From Ignavibacteriales bacterium (GTDB taxonomy: Bacteria > Bacteroidota > Ignavibacteria > Ignavibacteriales > Ignavibacteriaceae): DNA of 64,000 nucleotides. Within the stretch, counting starts at the first letter, position 1. Each line of letters starts with the position of its first letter. The notes beneath the pieces are model-generated. The model saw nothing but the letters and a program-made list of their open reading frames with translations, made no database searches and had not been told where the DNA came from. Positions 49,984 to 60,147 of this stretch are shown here, in pieces. Position numbers and translations under genes: made by a program. The stretch spans positions 1 to 64,000 of the forward strand of contig JADJIH010000030.1 in assembly GCA_016707115.1 (NCBI GenBank), in the 5' to 3' direction.

Positions 49984-51549
49984 ATGTCCGAATCTGAAAA
50001 AAGAACAGTTTTAATTATAGATGATGACAAGACAATAAGGAAGCTTATTATTCATCATTTGAAATTAAACAACTTCATCCCCTTTGAAGCTGAAAATTCC
50101 AATCAGGCTTTTGATATTTTAAAAAAAGAAAAAATAGATCTTGTACTTTCTGATGTAACTATGGAAGGTATGGACGGTTTTGAATTTTGTCAAAAAGTTC
50201 GAGAAAATGAAAATCATAGATTCCTTCCCTTCATATTTGTAACCGCAAAAAATACACTTGAAGATAAATCGAAAGCCGTTGAATCCGGCGGTGATGATAT
50301 CATTACAAAACCTTTTGATATAAAAGAATTAATCCTAAAAACGCAAGCATTAATCAGAAGATCAGATATTTATAGAACTTATGGGATAAGAAAAAGTTTA
50401 AAAAAATCATTTGATGAAGTTACTCCCAAGATTTTATTTGTTGATGATGATGCTTCAATGTCCAGACTCTTTAAATATAATCTGGAAAAAGCTGGATATG
50501 ATTGTACTGCAGCAAACAGTGTAGATGAAGCAATGGAGTTAATTAAAAATAAAATTCCGGATATAATTGTATCAGACATAATGATGCCTAAAACTGATGG
50601 ATTTGAATTTAGGCGGATGCTCCTAGAAATACCTTCTTTAAAAGACGTTCCATTTATTTTTCTTACGGCAAAAGGAAGTGAAGAAGATATTCTTGAGGGT
50701 TATGATTTGGGCATTACAGATTACGTTGTAAAAACTGCGGGACCAAAATTAGTTGTAGCAAAAGTATCTGCTATAATTAATAGTCTTGGTAATGAAAGAA
50801 AGAAAGTAATTTCAGAGTTGCAAGAAGCAACAAGTTCGTTAAGAACAAAAGTAGTTCCGGATACATTTCCGGTATTTGAAGGGTTTTCAATATCACACAT
50901 GCATATTCCTTTTAAAGGAATTCCTGGTGGAGATTTTCTTGATTACTTTCAATTAGATGAGAATAATCTGGTTATTATTCTTGGTGATGTTATGGGGAAA
51001 AAATGGGGTGCCTGGTATTTTGCATATGCATATGCAGGATATATCAGGAGTGCACTCAGAAGCGTCTTGCAGCAAGCTCAGGATTATTCTCCATCTGATA
51101 TTTTGCAGCAGGTAAACCTAACTGTTTATGGTGATACAAAAATATCAGAAGTATTTGCCACACTTTCCATAATAATTGTAAATAATAAAACTAAAGAATT
51201 AAAATACTCAGGTGCTGGTGATATCCCGATTATATATAAGAAAAGCAATGGTGAACTTTTAAGTATTAAATCAAAAGGATTATTACTTGGTTTTTCAAAA
51301 ATTGGTGATTATGAGGATAACATTATACAATTAAGTGAGGGTGAACAAGTTTATCTAACGACAGATGGAATTACAGATTCCAGAGCTAAAAATTTGGAAA
51401 GTTTTGGTGAACATAGACTTTATGAAATCATAAGGAATATACAAACAGGTGAAAATCCTCTTGAAATTATTCAAAAGAAGTTTGATGAGTTTACAGGATC
51501 CGAATATGATGATGACATTAGCCTAATTTTAATTAGTGTAAAAAAATAG
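49984..51549 (+). CDS. REC-REC-PP2C phosphatase response regulator
   Basis: A 521-residue protein with two receiver domains followed by an RsbU/SpoIIE-type PP2C phosphatase. REC1: acidic pocket DDD near 13-15 and phospho-acceptor D57 in LVLSDVTMEGMDG, with K109. REC2: FVDDDASMSR, acceptor D198 in IIVSDIMMPKTDG, and K250 followed by Thr rather than Pro. The phosphatase (from about 290) has metal-site segments KGIPGGDFLDYF, LGDVMGKKWGAW, YLTTDGITDSRA and YDDDISLILI. This architecture links phosphorelay input to dephosphorylation of an antagonist, most likely the STAS protein encoded 77 bases upstream. Having two receivers suggests integration of two signals, or an inactive second one. Confidence 0.93.
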   Translation: MSESEKRTVLIIDDDKTIRKLIIHHLKLNNFIPFEAENSNQAFDILKKEKIDLVLSDVTMEGMDGFEFCQKVRENENHRFLPFIFVTAKNTLEDKSKAVESGGDDIITKPFDIKELILKTQALIRRSDIYRTYGIRKSLKKSFDEVTPKILFVDDDASMSRLFKYNLEKAGYDCTAANSVDEAMELIKNKIPDIIVSDIMMPKTDGFEFRRMLLEIPSLKDVPFIFLTAKGSEEDILEGYDLGITDYVVKTAGPKLVVAKVSAIINSLGNERKKVISELQEATSSLRTKVVPDTFPVFEGFSISHMHIPFKGIPGGDFLDYFQLDENNLVIILGDVMGKKWGAWYFAYAYAGYIRSALRSVLQQAQDYSPSDILQQVNLTVYGDTKISEVFATLSIIIVNNKTKELKYSGAGDIPIIYKKSNGELLSIKSKGLLLGFSKIGDYEDNIIQLSEGEQVYLTTDGITDSRAKNLESFGEHRLYEIIRNIQTGENPLEIIQKKFDEFTGSEYDDDISLILISVKK

Positions 51550-51576
51550 TTAAAAATTGGGGAAAGTTAAGATTTA

Positions 51577-54500
51577 ATGTGTAACAGAATTAAAATTAAA
51601 ATCTTAGCAATTCTCATTATAACCCTTCTAATTGCTACACAATTCCTAGCACAATCTCAAAGTTTTCTTATTACCAAATATTCTACAGACAATGGTTTAC
51701 CCGATAACCGTGTAAATGATATTGCTCAAGATTCTCTTGGTAGAATTTGGGTTGCAATGGCTTCCGGCATTGCTATGTATGATGGATATGAGTGGATAAA
51801 AATTGGGAAAAAAAATGGTGTTCCAGAAATCGAATACATCAAAATAAAAATTGATGAAAAAGGTGTAATGTGGTTTTTACCAAAGGATATTTATAAACAA
51901 AAATTAGTTTATTGCGTTAAGAACAATTGGAAATACCTTCAATTTCCTGAAGAAGTAATCGTTAAATCAAATCACTGTAATACATTTGAAATCCGTTATA
52001 ATTTAGACAAGCCTGAAATTTTCATTTCCTTAATCAATGTTGGTATACTCAAATACTATGATGGGATTTGGTCAACAGTAAAGACTAATGATGGATTAAT
52101 TTGTGATACTATAAGTGGATTCATAAATCTTCAAGAATAAAATTTATATTTCAACATATAGTGGGATCTCATTAATTGAACAAACAGGAATTATAAAAAA
52201 TTATGATTTTAAAATTACAATATTGACTAAAAGAATATTAAGTATAGCTCTATTCAATAATTCTCAAAAAAACAAAAATACATTATTACTAATAGGTGCG
52301 GATTGGATCGGAGAATTTAATAATGGTAAATTAAAAAAATGGAATTTAAATTTTAAGATTCCATTTGTGGCAATGAATGATCCAAGTAATATAAAAATTA
52401 ATTCTTCAGGGACTGTCATATTTGGTAATTCAGCATCAATTATATCTTAAATTAATTAAAAGTGGACTATTCTTGAAAAACTTATTTTAGAACATCCTAA
52501 TAGCGATAGAGGTGCAACATCAATGTTTTTAGATTATGAAGAAAATATATGGATATCGAGTTTAAGAGGAATTTATAAACTCTCTTATATTCCGTTCAAG
52601 AACTATTACAAGAATAACGGACTTCTGGAATCCGAGGTAAGCACCATCTCCGAATTCAATTCTGGAAAATTATTTTTTGGACACAACTACGGCTTTTCTT
52701 CTCTTTATCATGATAAAATTTCGCAAACTAACATCTCTAGTCATACCGATAACAAGAACATTTATCGTATACTTGACTCTTATCATAATAAAAGTGAAGA
52801 TCTCATTTATTTTGTTTCTCTACAAAAAGGGGTAGGAATAGTTAAATCAAACGGAAATCTCAATTGGATTTGTTCGAATGATGTTGGGAACTATTATACA
52901 ATTCTTAAAACGAACCACAACAAGATATTAGTAAGTACAGATAATGGATTTGCTGAAATAAATAGGTAAAGATAAAATAAATTTGTAAAATGAGTATAAA
53001 GAATCATATGTTAGAAATTGGATATTTATAAATGATTCTACTATTTATTTTGCGACAATAACGGGGTTAGAACTTTATAATTATAGATCTAATCTACCTA
53101 TTCCAAAAATATAATATTGCAAATTAATAACCTTTTTTCAATTTTTTATAAAGAATGTATGATCTTTTACTTGGATCATCTCAAGGACTATATATATTAA
53201 AACAGGATTCGATAATTAATTTTAGTTTTAGTAATCAACAAATTACTGACCCAATATACTTTATCATTCAGGATTCTGTTCAAAATATTTGGCTTGGTAC
53301 TAATAATGGAGTTCTAAAATGGGATGGAAAAAATCTTAAAAGATATAATAAAAGTGATGGACTTGCTGGTAATGAAACTAACAGAGCTGCAGGTTTTGTA
53401 GATAGCAAAGGAAATGTTTGGATTGGGACAGATGAAGGGGTATCAATGTATACAGGAAATGAAATTGATTATTCTTTGTATAAACCTAAAATAATGATAC
53501 TGGGATTTGAGGACCCAAGCGGTAAACTATATGCTAACGATCTTAATGTAAGTGTAGATCCTGAAAAAAATAATCTCACATTTCATTATCGTGGATTATC
53601 TTTTATTGATGAGAAACTAAATTCTTACCAAATAAAGCTATCCAAAGTTGGCAGCAAATGGGTAAACCAATTTTCAACAAATTCCAACTCAGCTAGATTT
53701 AATAATCTTGATTATGGAGCCTACGTTTTTTCTGCAAGAGTAAAAAATTCAAAGGGTATTTGGAGTAAATGGCAGACTTCTTCTTTAATAACAATTCGCA
53801 AATTCTATTATCAAGAACCTATTTTTCAAATAGGGTTATTGTCTTTATTTTTAATCTTAACTTATAGTGCTTACAGTTTTACTCAACAAAAAAAATATAC
53901 AAAAAAATTAGAGTTGGCGGTTGATCTTAGAACTAAAGATTTGCGAGATGCTCAAGTTGAATTAATAACAAGCATTGATAGATATAAAGGGATTGTTGAT
54001 TCTCAAACCGATCTTGTAGTAAGAGTTGATGCAACAGGAAAATTTACTTTTGTTAATGATGCATATTGTTTTGTCTTTGGAAAAAAAAGAGAAGAACTTA
54101 TCGGTAAATCCTTTATTCCGCTAGTTCATCCGGAGGATATGGAATCGACTATTGAAGAGATGAAAAAATTAAATGAACCACCATACCGTGCTATAATTAA
54201 ACAAAGAGCATTTACTGCTGAAGGTTACAGATGGTTTTCTTGGGAAGATTATGCAGTTCATGATAACAATGGAAATATTATTGAAATTCAGGCTGTCGGG
54301 CGTGATATCACTTTACAAAAAGAAGTAGAATCAGAACTGGAAAAACGTGTTTTAGAAAGAACAGTTGAATTACAATCTTTAATTTCTCAATCGCCACTTG
54401 GCATAATAACTTTTAGTTCTGATGGTTACCTGCTAACTTTTAATAAAGTTGCTAATGATATGTTTCTGAACTTGAATGAATACTTACCGCCAAACAAAAT

Positions 54501-55398
54501 ATTTAACATTTTTAATGATGAATTTCTCTTAAAGAATAATTATAAAGAAAAATTATTGACACTTGATGCACCAAATGGTTTTGTGTTAAGTAGTCCAATT
54601 AAAATTGATCATAATAAAAATAATATTTATTCAAATTTATTTAACCATGAATTGGTTTATAGAATTTATTCGGTTTTTTTTGATGAGGCGAATAAAATAT
54701 TTGTTCTTTTATTAGATGACGTAACAGAACATCAAGAATCTGAGGAGATAAGTAAGCGATTATTGGAGGAAAGAATCCGTATCTCTACAATAATAAAAAC
54801 AATTGAAACAGAACGAGATAGGATAGCTAAAGAGTTACATGATGGAATTGGACAACTGCTTACTACAGCCAAACTTAAACTTGATATTATAAAAATGAAA
54901 TCAAACCAGAATAGAACTGAAATTGATGATGCCTTGAATATGCTAATAAATGCCGGAGATGAGATAAGGCGTATTATAAATGATCTTAAACCATCCGATG
55001 TTGAGAGTCTTGGGTTGGTCTCAAGTATAGAATTATTGTGCGAAAGAATTAGGCAGTCTTCCAGTATTAATGTTAGTCTGTCTGTATCAAATAATTTTCA
55101 AGCGAAAAAGAAAAAAGATGAATTAGTAGTCTACAGAGTAATACAGGAAGCATTAAATAATACTATTAAACATTCTCTGTGTAAAAATGCAGGCATAGAT
55201 ATAAGTGGTTCTATGAAAGAATTAAATATATGTATTTGGGATGATGGAATCGGTGTGGAAAAGAAATTATTAAATAAAAAGAAAAACACATTTGGCCTGA
55301 ATAATATTACCGAGAGGATAAAATCATTAAATGGAGAAATAGAAATAGTTACTGAACCCGGAAAGGGATTTAAATATTTAATTAAAATTCCATTGTAA
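51577..55398 (+). pseudogene. two-component propeller sensor kinase (HisKA_3), several frameshifts
   Basis: A hybrid-type periplasmic sensor. It has a signal peptide (ILAILIITLLIATQFLAQ) and many two-component regulator propeller repeats, such as YSTDNGLPDNRVNDIAQDS, LGRIWVAMASGIAMYDG, NIWLGTNNGVLKWDGK and GNVWIGTDEGVSMYTG. A Y_Y_Y domain and a membrane span near 53830 (FQIGLLSLFLILTYSAYSF) follow. Two PAS segments, HisKA_3 with His in RIAKELHDGIGQLLTTAKLK, and an HATPase complete it. Between 52137 and 53155 the frame changes at least five times, while homology to propeller repeats continues. The full product would be about 1270 residues. The NarL-type regulator at 55404 is the natural partner. 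Real decay and local sequence errors are both possible. Confidence 0.87.
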
Positions 55399-55403
55399 TT
55401 ATT

Positions 55404-56075
55404 ATGACAGAAAAAATAAAAATTCTAATTGCTGATGATCATCCAATACTTCGTGAAGGTATCAAGACTGTACTTGAGCTTAAAGGCGATTTTGAAATTG
55501 TGGGTGAGGCAGATTCAGGATTTAAAGCATGTGAACTGGTTCCTCGTCTAAATCCTGATATTGTTTTAATGGATATCAGGATGGAAAAAATGGATGGGAT
55601 AAAAGCATCAAGAAACATTAAACTTCTATATCCCGAAACTAAAATATTACTCTTAACTATGCACGATGATGCTGATTATATCCTTGAAGCATTGAAAATA
55701 GGGGTCGAAGGATACATCCTTAAAATGTCTGATATGGATAAAGTTGTAAATGCCATAAAATTAATTATGGAAAACGAGACCTACTTTGATCCTAAAATCA
55801 CTAAATCTGTTGCTACTATGACTACTGAAATTTTAAAGAATAGTAAACGAAATGAGTTTCTAGAAAAATATGAACTAACATCAAGAGAAACTGAAATTGC
55901 CGGACTTATGGTAGATGGTTTATCTACAAAGCAGATAGCTGAAAAATTGAATGTTAGTATTTCAACAGTTAGTAATCATCGCAGGCATGTTTTTATTAAG
56001 TTAAAAGTTACGAAACTTAGTGAACTAATTAGTTTTGCCATTCACGAAGGAGTATTTATTTTTAAAGAAGAATAG
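55404..56075 (+). CDS. NarL/FixJ-type response regulator
   Basis: A 223-residue regulator: receiver with acidic pocket D11/D12 and phospho-acceptor D57 in IVLMDIRMEKMDG, then a LuxR-type HTH near 155-215 (LTSRETEIAGLMVDGLSTKQ, IAEKLNVSISTVSNHRRHVF). It begins five bases after the stop of the propeller kinase, so the pair is coupled. HisKA_3 kinases normally pair with this class of regulator, which supports the pairing. It ends the signalling island and faces prfA convergently, four bases apart. Targets unknown. Confidence 0.95.
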   Translation: MTEKIKILIADDHPILREGIKTVLELKGDFEIVGEADSGFKACELVPRLNPDIVLMDIRMEKMDGIKASRNIKLLYPETKILLLTMHDDADYILEALKIGVEGYILKMSDMDKVVNAIKLIMENETYFDPKITKSVATMTTEILKNSKRNEFLEKYELTSRETEIAGLMVDGLSTKQIAEKLNVSISTVSNHRRHVFIKLKVTKLSELISFAIHEGVFIFKEE

Positions 56076-56078
56076 AAT

Positions 56079-57164
56079 TTAAAATTGATCCGATTCAGCA
56101 GATTGAAGTTTTTCTGTTTTATCAGCAATTTTTAACTGCTCGATCAATTCTTCGCAATGTCCTTCCATTATATTTGATAAGTTATATAAAGTAAGCCCGA
56201 TTCTGTGATCGGTAATTCTGTTTTGCGGATAATTGTATGTCCTGATCTTATCACTTCTATCACCGCTTCCAACCATGGATTTTCTGATAGCGGATTGTTC
56301 TGCGTTTTGTTTTTTCAATTCCAGATCGTACAGTCTTGCTTTTAAAACTTTCATTGCCTTAATTCTATTTTTTAATTGAGATCTTTCATCCTGGCACTGA
56401 ACAACAAGTCCTGTGGGTAAATGAGTCATGCGAACAGCAGTCTCAACTTTATTTACATTCTGTCCTCCCGCACCACCTGATCTAAAAATATCAATTTTAA
56501 CATCATTCATATTTACATTAACCTCAACATCTTCAACTTCGAGCATAACAGCAACAGATGCTGCTGACGTGTGCACTCTTCCACTTCCTTCTGTTTCAGG
56601 TACACGTTGTACACGATGAACACCTGACTCAAATTTTAAATTTCCGTAAACACTCTGTCCAGTGATTGAAAAAACAACTTCTTTAATTCCGCCTAAACCA
56701 GTTTCATTTAAATCGATAAGTTCATATCTCCATCCACATATTTCTGCATATCTTGTGTACATTCTGAAAAGATCATTTGCAAACAACGCAGCTTCATCAC
56801 CACCTGTACCTGCACGAATTTCCATAATTATATCTTTATCATCATTTGGATCTTTAGGAAGTAGTAGCGCTTTAATCTCTTCTTCCAAAACTTCCTTCTG
56901 ACTCTTTAATTCATCTAGTTCCAGTGAAGCCATTTCAACAAGTTCTGATTCTTTATAAGAATTAATTATTTCAAGATTTCCTTCAATATTTTTAATTACA
57001 GAAGAGTATTTTTCGTATGCAGTAATAATTTCGTCTAAGTTTATTCTTTCTTTGTTAAGAGTTTTAATTTTATCATAATCATTTGTATTCGCCGCATCGG
57101 AAAGTTGCGAGTTTATTTGATCAAATCGTGTTTTAATTTTTTCCAATCGCTCTAATAAATTCAT
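56079..57164 (-). CDS. prfA: peptide chain release factor 1
   Basis: RF1 ends translation at UAA and UAG. The protein has 361 residues, normal length. The N-terminal helical domain is followed by EIRAGTGGDEAALFANDLFR. The codon-recognition region reads VHRVQRVPETEGSGRVHTSA, where PET takes the place of the P-x-T tripeptide of RF1. The catalytic GGQ lies in RSGGAGGQNVNKVETAVRMT, and QCQDERSQLKNRIKAMKVLK, SDKIRTYNYPQNRITDHRIG follow. The gene is transcribed alone and divergent from the membrane protein at 57252. A -7 motif lies 24 bases before the start. Confidence 0.97.
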   Translation of the reverse strand: MNLLERLEKIKTRFDQINSQLSDAANTNDYDKIKTLNKERINLDEIITAYEKYSSVIKNIEGNLEIINSYKESELVEMASLELDELKSQKEVLEEEIKALLLPKDPNDDKDIIMEIRAGTGGDEAALFANDLFRMYTRYAEICGWRYELIDLNETGLGGIKEVVFSITGQSVYGNLKFESGVHRVQRVPETEGSGRVHTSAASVAVMLEVEDVEVNVNMNDVKIDIFRSGGAGGQNVNKVETAVRMTHLPTGLVVQCQDERSQLKNRIKAMKVLKARLYDLELKKQNAEQSAIRKSMVGSGDRSDKIRTYNYPQNRITDHRIGLTLYNLSNIMEGHCEELIEQLKIADKTEKLQSAESDQF

Positions 57165-57187
57165 TTCATTTCTCTAAATTTGGAAAG

Positions 57188-57195
57188 CAAATATA
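57188..57195 (-). promoter_or_regulatory. -7 element of the prfA promoter
   Basis: On the minus strand TATATTTG, a perfect TAnnTTTG, 24 bases before the prfA start. No TTTG at the expected upstream distance. A TAAATTTG on the plus strand (57175-57182) could serve the divergent gene. Confidence 0.45.
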
Positions 57196-57251
57196 CTGAA
57201 GTGGTTACAGATTTCTAAGAAAACAAATATCACAAAAACAGGTATTCTATT

Positions 57252-57725
57252 ATGAACAATGAAAATTCAGGAATTTTCAAAAATTATTTTTCGGCATTAA
57301 ATATTTTATTCATTGCATTATTTATTGGGCAAACAATATACTTTTTTGTAGGACTGTATATGATCCAATCTGCTAATATCAACGGATTTGGAGGATTGAA
57401 TACTATTTTTATGTTTATCACCCCCATAGTAGTCCTATCGATCATTCTTGCTTCAAAATTCATTTATACAAAACTCGTTACAGAGTTTGATAAGAGTTCA
57501 TCATTAGATCAAAAATTAGTGTCTTATCGCACAACCAATTTAATAAAACTTGCACTATTAGAAGGAGCAAATATTTTTAATATATCTGTTATGATAATTA
57601 CTGCAAATTATTTTTTTACAGCACTTTTTATAATCATAATAGTTCTTTTCTTTTTCAATAAACCAAATAAAGAAAAATTTATTATGGATTATGAAGTTTC
57701 AGCGAATGATGCACTAAATATTTAA
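57252..57725 (+). CDS. membrane protein of unknown function
   Basis: A 157-residue protein with four predicted membrane spans: FSALNILFIALFIGQTIYFF, LNTIFMFITPIVVLSIILAS, IKLALLEGANIFNISVMIIT and ANYFFTALFIIIIVLFFFN. A hydrophilic tail (KPNKEKFIMDYEVSANDALN) is cytoplasmic in the likely topology. I recognise no family; small four-helix proteins like this are common in Bacteroidota next to housekeeping genes. It lies alone between prfA (divergent) and ispH (62 bases downstream, same strand). Confidence 0.72.
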   Translation: MNNENSGIFKNYFSALNILFIALFIGQTIYFFVGLYMIQSANINGFGGLNTIFMFITPIVVLSIILASKFIYTKLVTEFDKSSSLDQKLVSYRTTNLIKLALLEGANIFNISVMIITANYFFTALFIIIIVLFFFNKPNKEKFIMDYEVSANDALNI

Positions 57726-57787
57726 TAGCTAGTCGAACTAAGTTAAAAATTAAATTGTTTTATTGATACAATAAATAAAAATGATAA

Positions 57788-59026
57788 ATGAAAAAGTTTG
57801 ATATCCCTAATGTTTATAAAAGTTCTTTTATAGCAAGAATTAAAAATGCACGAAGAGATCTTGATCCGAGAAAGAAAGATTTTACTCCAACTCTTCTGGA
57901 TTTTGGACCAGTAAGGTTTTATTTAGCTCGGCACTTTGGATTTTGCTATGGAGTAGAGAATGCAATCGAAATTGCCTACAAAACCATAGAGGAAAATCCC
58001 GGGAAAAGAATTTATTTACTGAGTGAGATGATTCACAATCCTGGAGTAAATAGTGATCTGGAAAAACTAGGCGTTAAATTTATGATGGATACATCAGGTA
58101 AACAACTAATTGAATGGACTGAGCTGAGTAAAAATGATATTGTTATTATACCTGCATTCGGAACAACACTTGAAATAGAAAAAATTCTAAATGAGATTGG
58201 TATTAATCCATATCGATATAATACAACCTGTCCATTTGTTGAAAAGGTTTGGAATCGTAGTGAACAACTTGGTAACGAGAATTATACAGTTATAATTCAT
58301 GGTAAATCATATCATGAAGAAACGCGTGCAACTTTCTCTCATAGTAGAACAAATGCAACCTCTTTAATTGTAAGAGATATTGAGGAAACTAAATTATTAA
58401 TAGATTTCATTTTGAATAAAAGATATGTTAAAGAATTTTATGAATTATTTGCTGGGAAGTATTCTGATGGTTTTAATGTTGAAAATGATTTACGGAAAGT
58501 TGGAGTAGTTAATCAAACCACAATGCTTGCAACAGAAACTCAATCGATTGCTGATTTGTTAAAAGAAACGATGATTAAAAAATATGGTGTTGAAAATTTG
58601 AAGGATCATTTTGCAGATACACGCGATACACTCTGTTACGCTACAAATGATAACCAGGAAGCTACTTACGGATTGTTAAAAGAAAAAGCTGACTTTGCCA
58701 TTGTTGTTGGCGGCTATAACAGTTCAAATACATCGCACATTGTTGAATTATGTGAAGAAATGCTTCCTACCTATTTTATTTCTTCTGAAGAGAAAATTTT
58801 AAGCGAAAAGACAATTAAACATTTTAATATTCATCATCATAAAGAAATAGAAACTGAAACTTATTTACCTAAAAAAGAAGTTGTTAATATTTTACTTACA
58901 AGTGGTGCAAGCTGTCCAGATGCAGTAGTTGAAGCTGTATTAAAAAAAATTCATTCGTTTTATTTAAATACAAAGAGTATAGAAGAAGTGATTGTTAATC
59001 TGAATCTTAGTGGAACTCGTATTTAA
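57788..59026 (+). CDS. ispH: 4-hydroxy-3-methylbut-2-enyl diphosphate reductase
   Basis: IspH (LytB) does the last step of the MEP pathway and makes IPP and DMAPP using a 4Fe-4S cluster. The three cluster cysteines lie in HFGFCYGVENAIE, RYNTTCPFVEKVW and TSGASCPDAVVEAV. Conserved LLSEMIHNPGVNSDLEKLGV and VIIHGKSYHEETRAT match the substrate-binding strands. At 412 residues it is of the long type also seen in cyanobacteria and plants, with an N-terminal extension and an insertion around 205-240. The normal short E. coli type is about 316. It means the organism makes isoprenoids by the MEP route, and the enzyme depends on Fe-S assembly such as the suf operon in this window. Confidence 0.96.
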   Translation: MKKFDIPNVYKSSFIARIKNARRDLDPRKKDFTPTLLDFGPVRFYLARHFGFCYGVENAIEIAYKTIEENPGKRIYLLSEMIHNPGVNSDLEKLGVKFMMDTSGKQLIEWTELSKNDIVIIPAFGTTLEIEKILNEIGINPYRYNTTCPFVEKVWNRSEQLGNENYTVIIHGKSYHEETRATFSHSRTNATSLIVRDIEETKLLIDFILNKRYVKEFYELFAGKYSDGFNVENDLRKVGVVNQTTMLATETQSIADLLKETMIKKYGVENLKDHFADTRDTLCYATNDNQEATYGLLKEKADFAIVVGGYNSSNTSHIVELCEEMLPTYFISSEEKILSEKTIKHFNIHHHKEIETETYLPKKEVVNILLTSGASCPDAVVEAVLKKIHSFYLNTKSIEEVIVNLNLSGTRI

Positions 59027-59051
59027 TTATCGTAAACTCGCTAAATATGTG

Positions 59052-60002
59052 TCATCCGCGAGCTATTGTTTTAATATTTTCATTTGCAATGTTAAACTCC
59101 TGCAATAATCTTTTAAACAAATCTTTAACTGTTGGTATATCATCAATTAATCCAACACCTTGCCCGGCTTCAAGCTCACCTTCAATTAAATCACCTTCAA
59201 AAATTCCTGCTCGCTCACGTTTAGTCGATAGTAACTCCCGTAACTGAGCCTCATTCCAGCCTTCATTTTCAGCTTTCATAGCACGGAATGCAAAATCATT
59301 TTTTATCATTCTAACTAAGCCAATTTTCTTAAAAGCTAAGACAGTATCCTGATCATTGGAATTAATAATTTCTTGTTTATATTTTTCGTGTGCGGAGGAC
59401 TCAACTGTTGCTGCAAAACGAGTTCCGATTTGTACTCCTTCTGCACCAAGTGAAAGTGCTGCTAAAATTCCTCTTCCGTCAACAATTCCTCCAGCTGCAA
59501 TTACAGGTATATTTAGTTTATCAACTAGTTGTGGAATTAAACAAAATGTAGTTAACTGATCTGCACCATTATGGCCGCCGGCTTCAACACCTTCACCAAC
59601 AGCTGCATCACAACCTGCTTCTTGAGCTTTTAATCCATATTTAATATTAGCAACAACATGAACAACTGTGCATCCATTTTCTTTAAGCAATGATGTAAAC
59701 GTTTTTGGATTTCCAGCAGAAGTAAAAAAGATTTTAATGCCTTCATCGATACAAATTTTGATGAGATCGTTAGCATCTTTTCGAAGTAAAGGAACATTAA
59801 CACCAAATGGTTTAGTTGTTGCAGCTTTACATTTCTGCAAATGCTCTTTAAGTAATTCAGGTTTCATCGAGCCGGCCCCAATCAAACCTAAACCACCGCA
59901 ATTAGAAATGGCTGAAGCCAACTTCCAACCAGAAACCCAAACCATTCCTGCTTGAATGATTGGATAATCTATCTTTAATAATTCTGTGATTCTATTCTTC
60001 AT
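59052..60002 (-). CDS. nitronate monooxygenase / FabK-like flavoprotein
   Basis: A 316-residue FMN-dependent TIM-barrel protein of the NPD/FabK family. Motifs: PIIQAGMVWVSGWKLASAIS at the N-terminus, FGVNVPLL, CDAAVGEGVEAGGHNG (the catalytic His loop), PVIAAGGIVDGRGILAALSL and GAEGVQIGTRFAATVESSAH. The family holds both enoyl-ACP reductase II (FabK) and nitronate monooxygenase. The GGHNG loop occurs in both groups, so I do not decide. It is divergent from metK; the intergenic 145 bases hold the metK promoter. Convergent with ispH, with only 25 bases between the stops. Confidence 0.88.
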   Translation of the reverse strand: MKNRITELLKIDYPIIQAGMVWVSGWKLASAISNCGGLGLIGAGSMKPELLKEHLQKCKAATTKPFGVNVPLLRKDANDLIKICIDEGIKIFFTSAGNPKTFTSLLKENGCTVVHVVANIKYGLKAQEAGCDAAVGEGVEAGGHNGADQLTTFCLIPQLVDKLNIPVIAAGGIVDGRGILAALSLGAEGVQIGTRFAATVESSAHEKYKQEIINSNDQDTVLAFKKIGLVRMIKNDFAFRAMKAENEGWNEAQLRELLSTKRERAGIFEGDLIEGELEAGQGVGLIDDIPTVKDLFKRLLQEFNIANENIKTIARG

Positions 60003-60062
60003 TTAAATCTCTAGATTTAGTTAAATAGTGTTTAAAAGATAGTTAAATCCTGCAAAAGTTAT

Positions 60063-60094
60063 TTTGTATCTCATGAGCGGATTAGTTAAATTTG
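60063..60094 (+). promoter_or_regulatory. promoter of metK, Bacteroidota type
   Basis: TTTG (60063-60066), 20 bases, TAAATTTG (60087-60094): a perfect match to the Bacteroidota consensus, 53 bases before the metK start. Transcription should begin near 60101, leaving a leader of about 47 bases, too short for a SAM riboswitch. Confidence 0.75.
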
Positions 60095-60147
60095 GCACTC
60101 AAAAACCATATAAGCATATTAAAAATCATTCAAAGGAATAATATAAC

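Noticed and set aside
60003..60147. SAM riboswitch upstream of metK
   Set aside because: The predicted leader after the promoter is only about 47 bases and shows no pseudoknot or multi-helix pattern.
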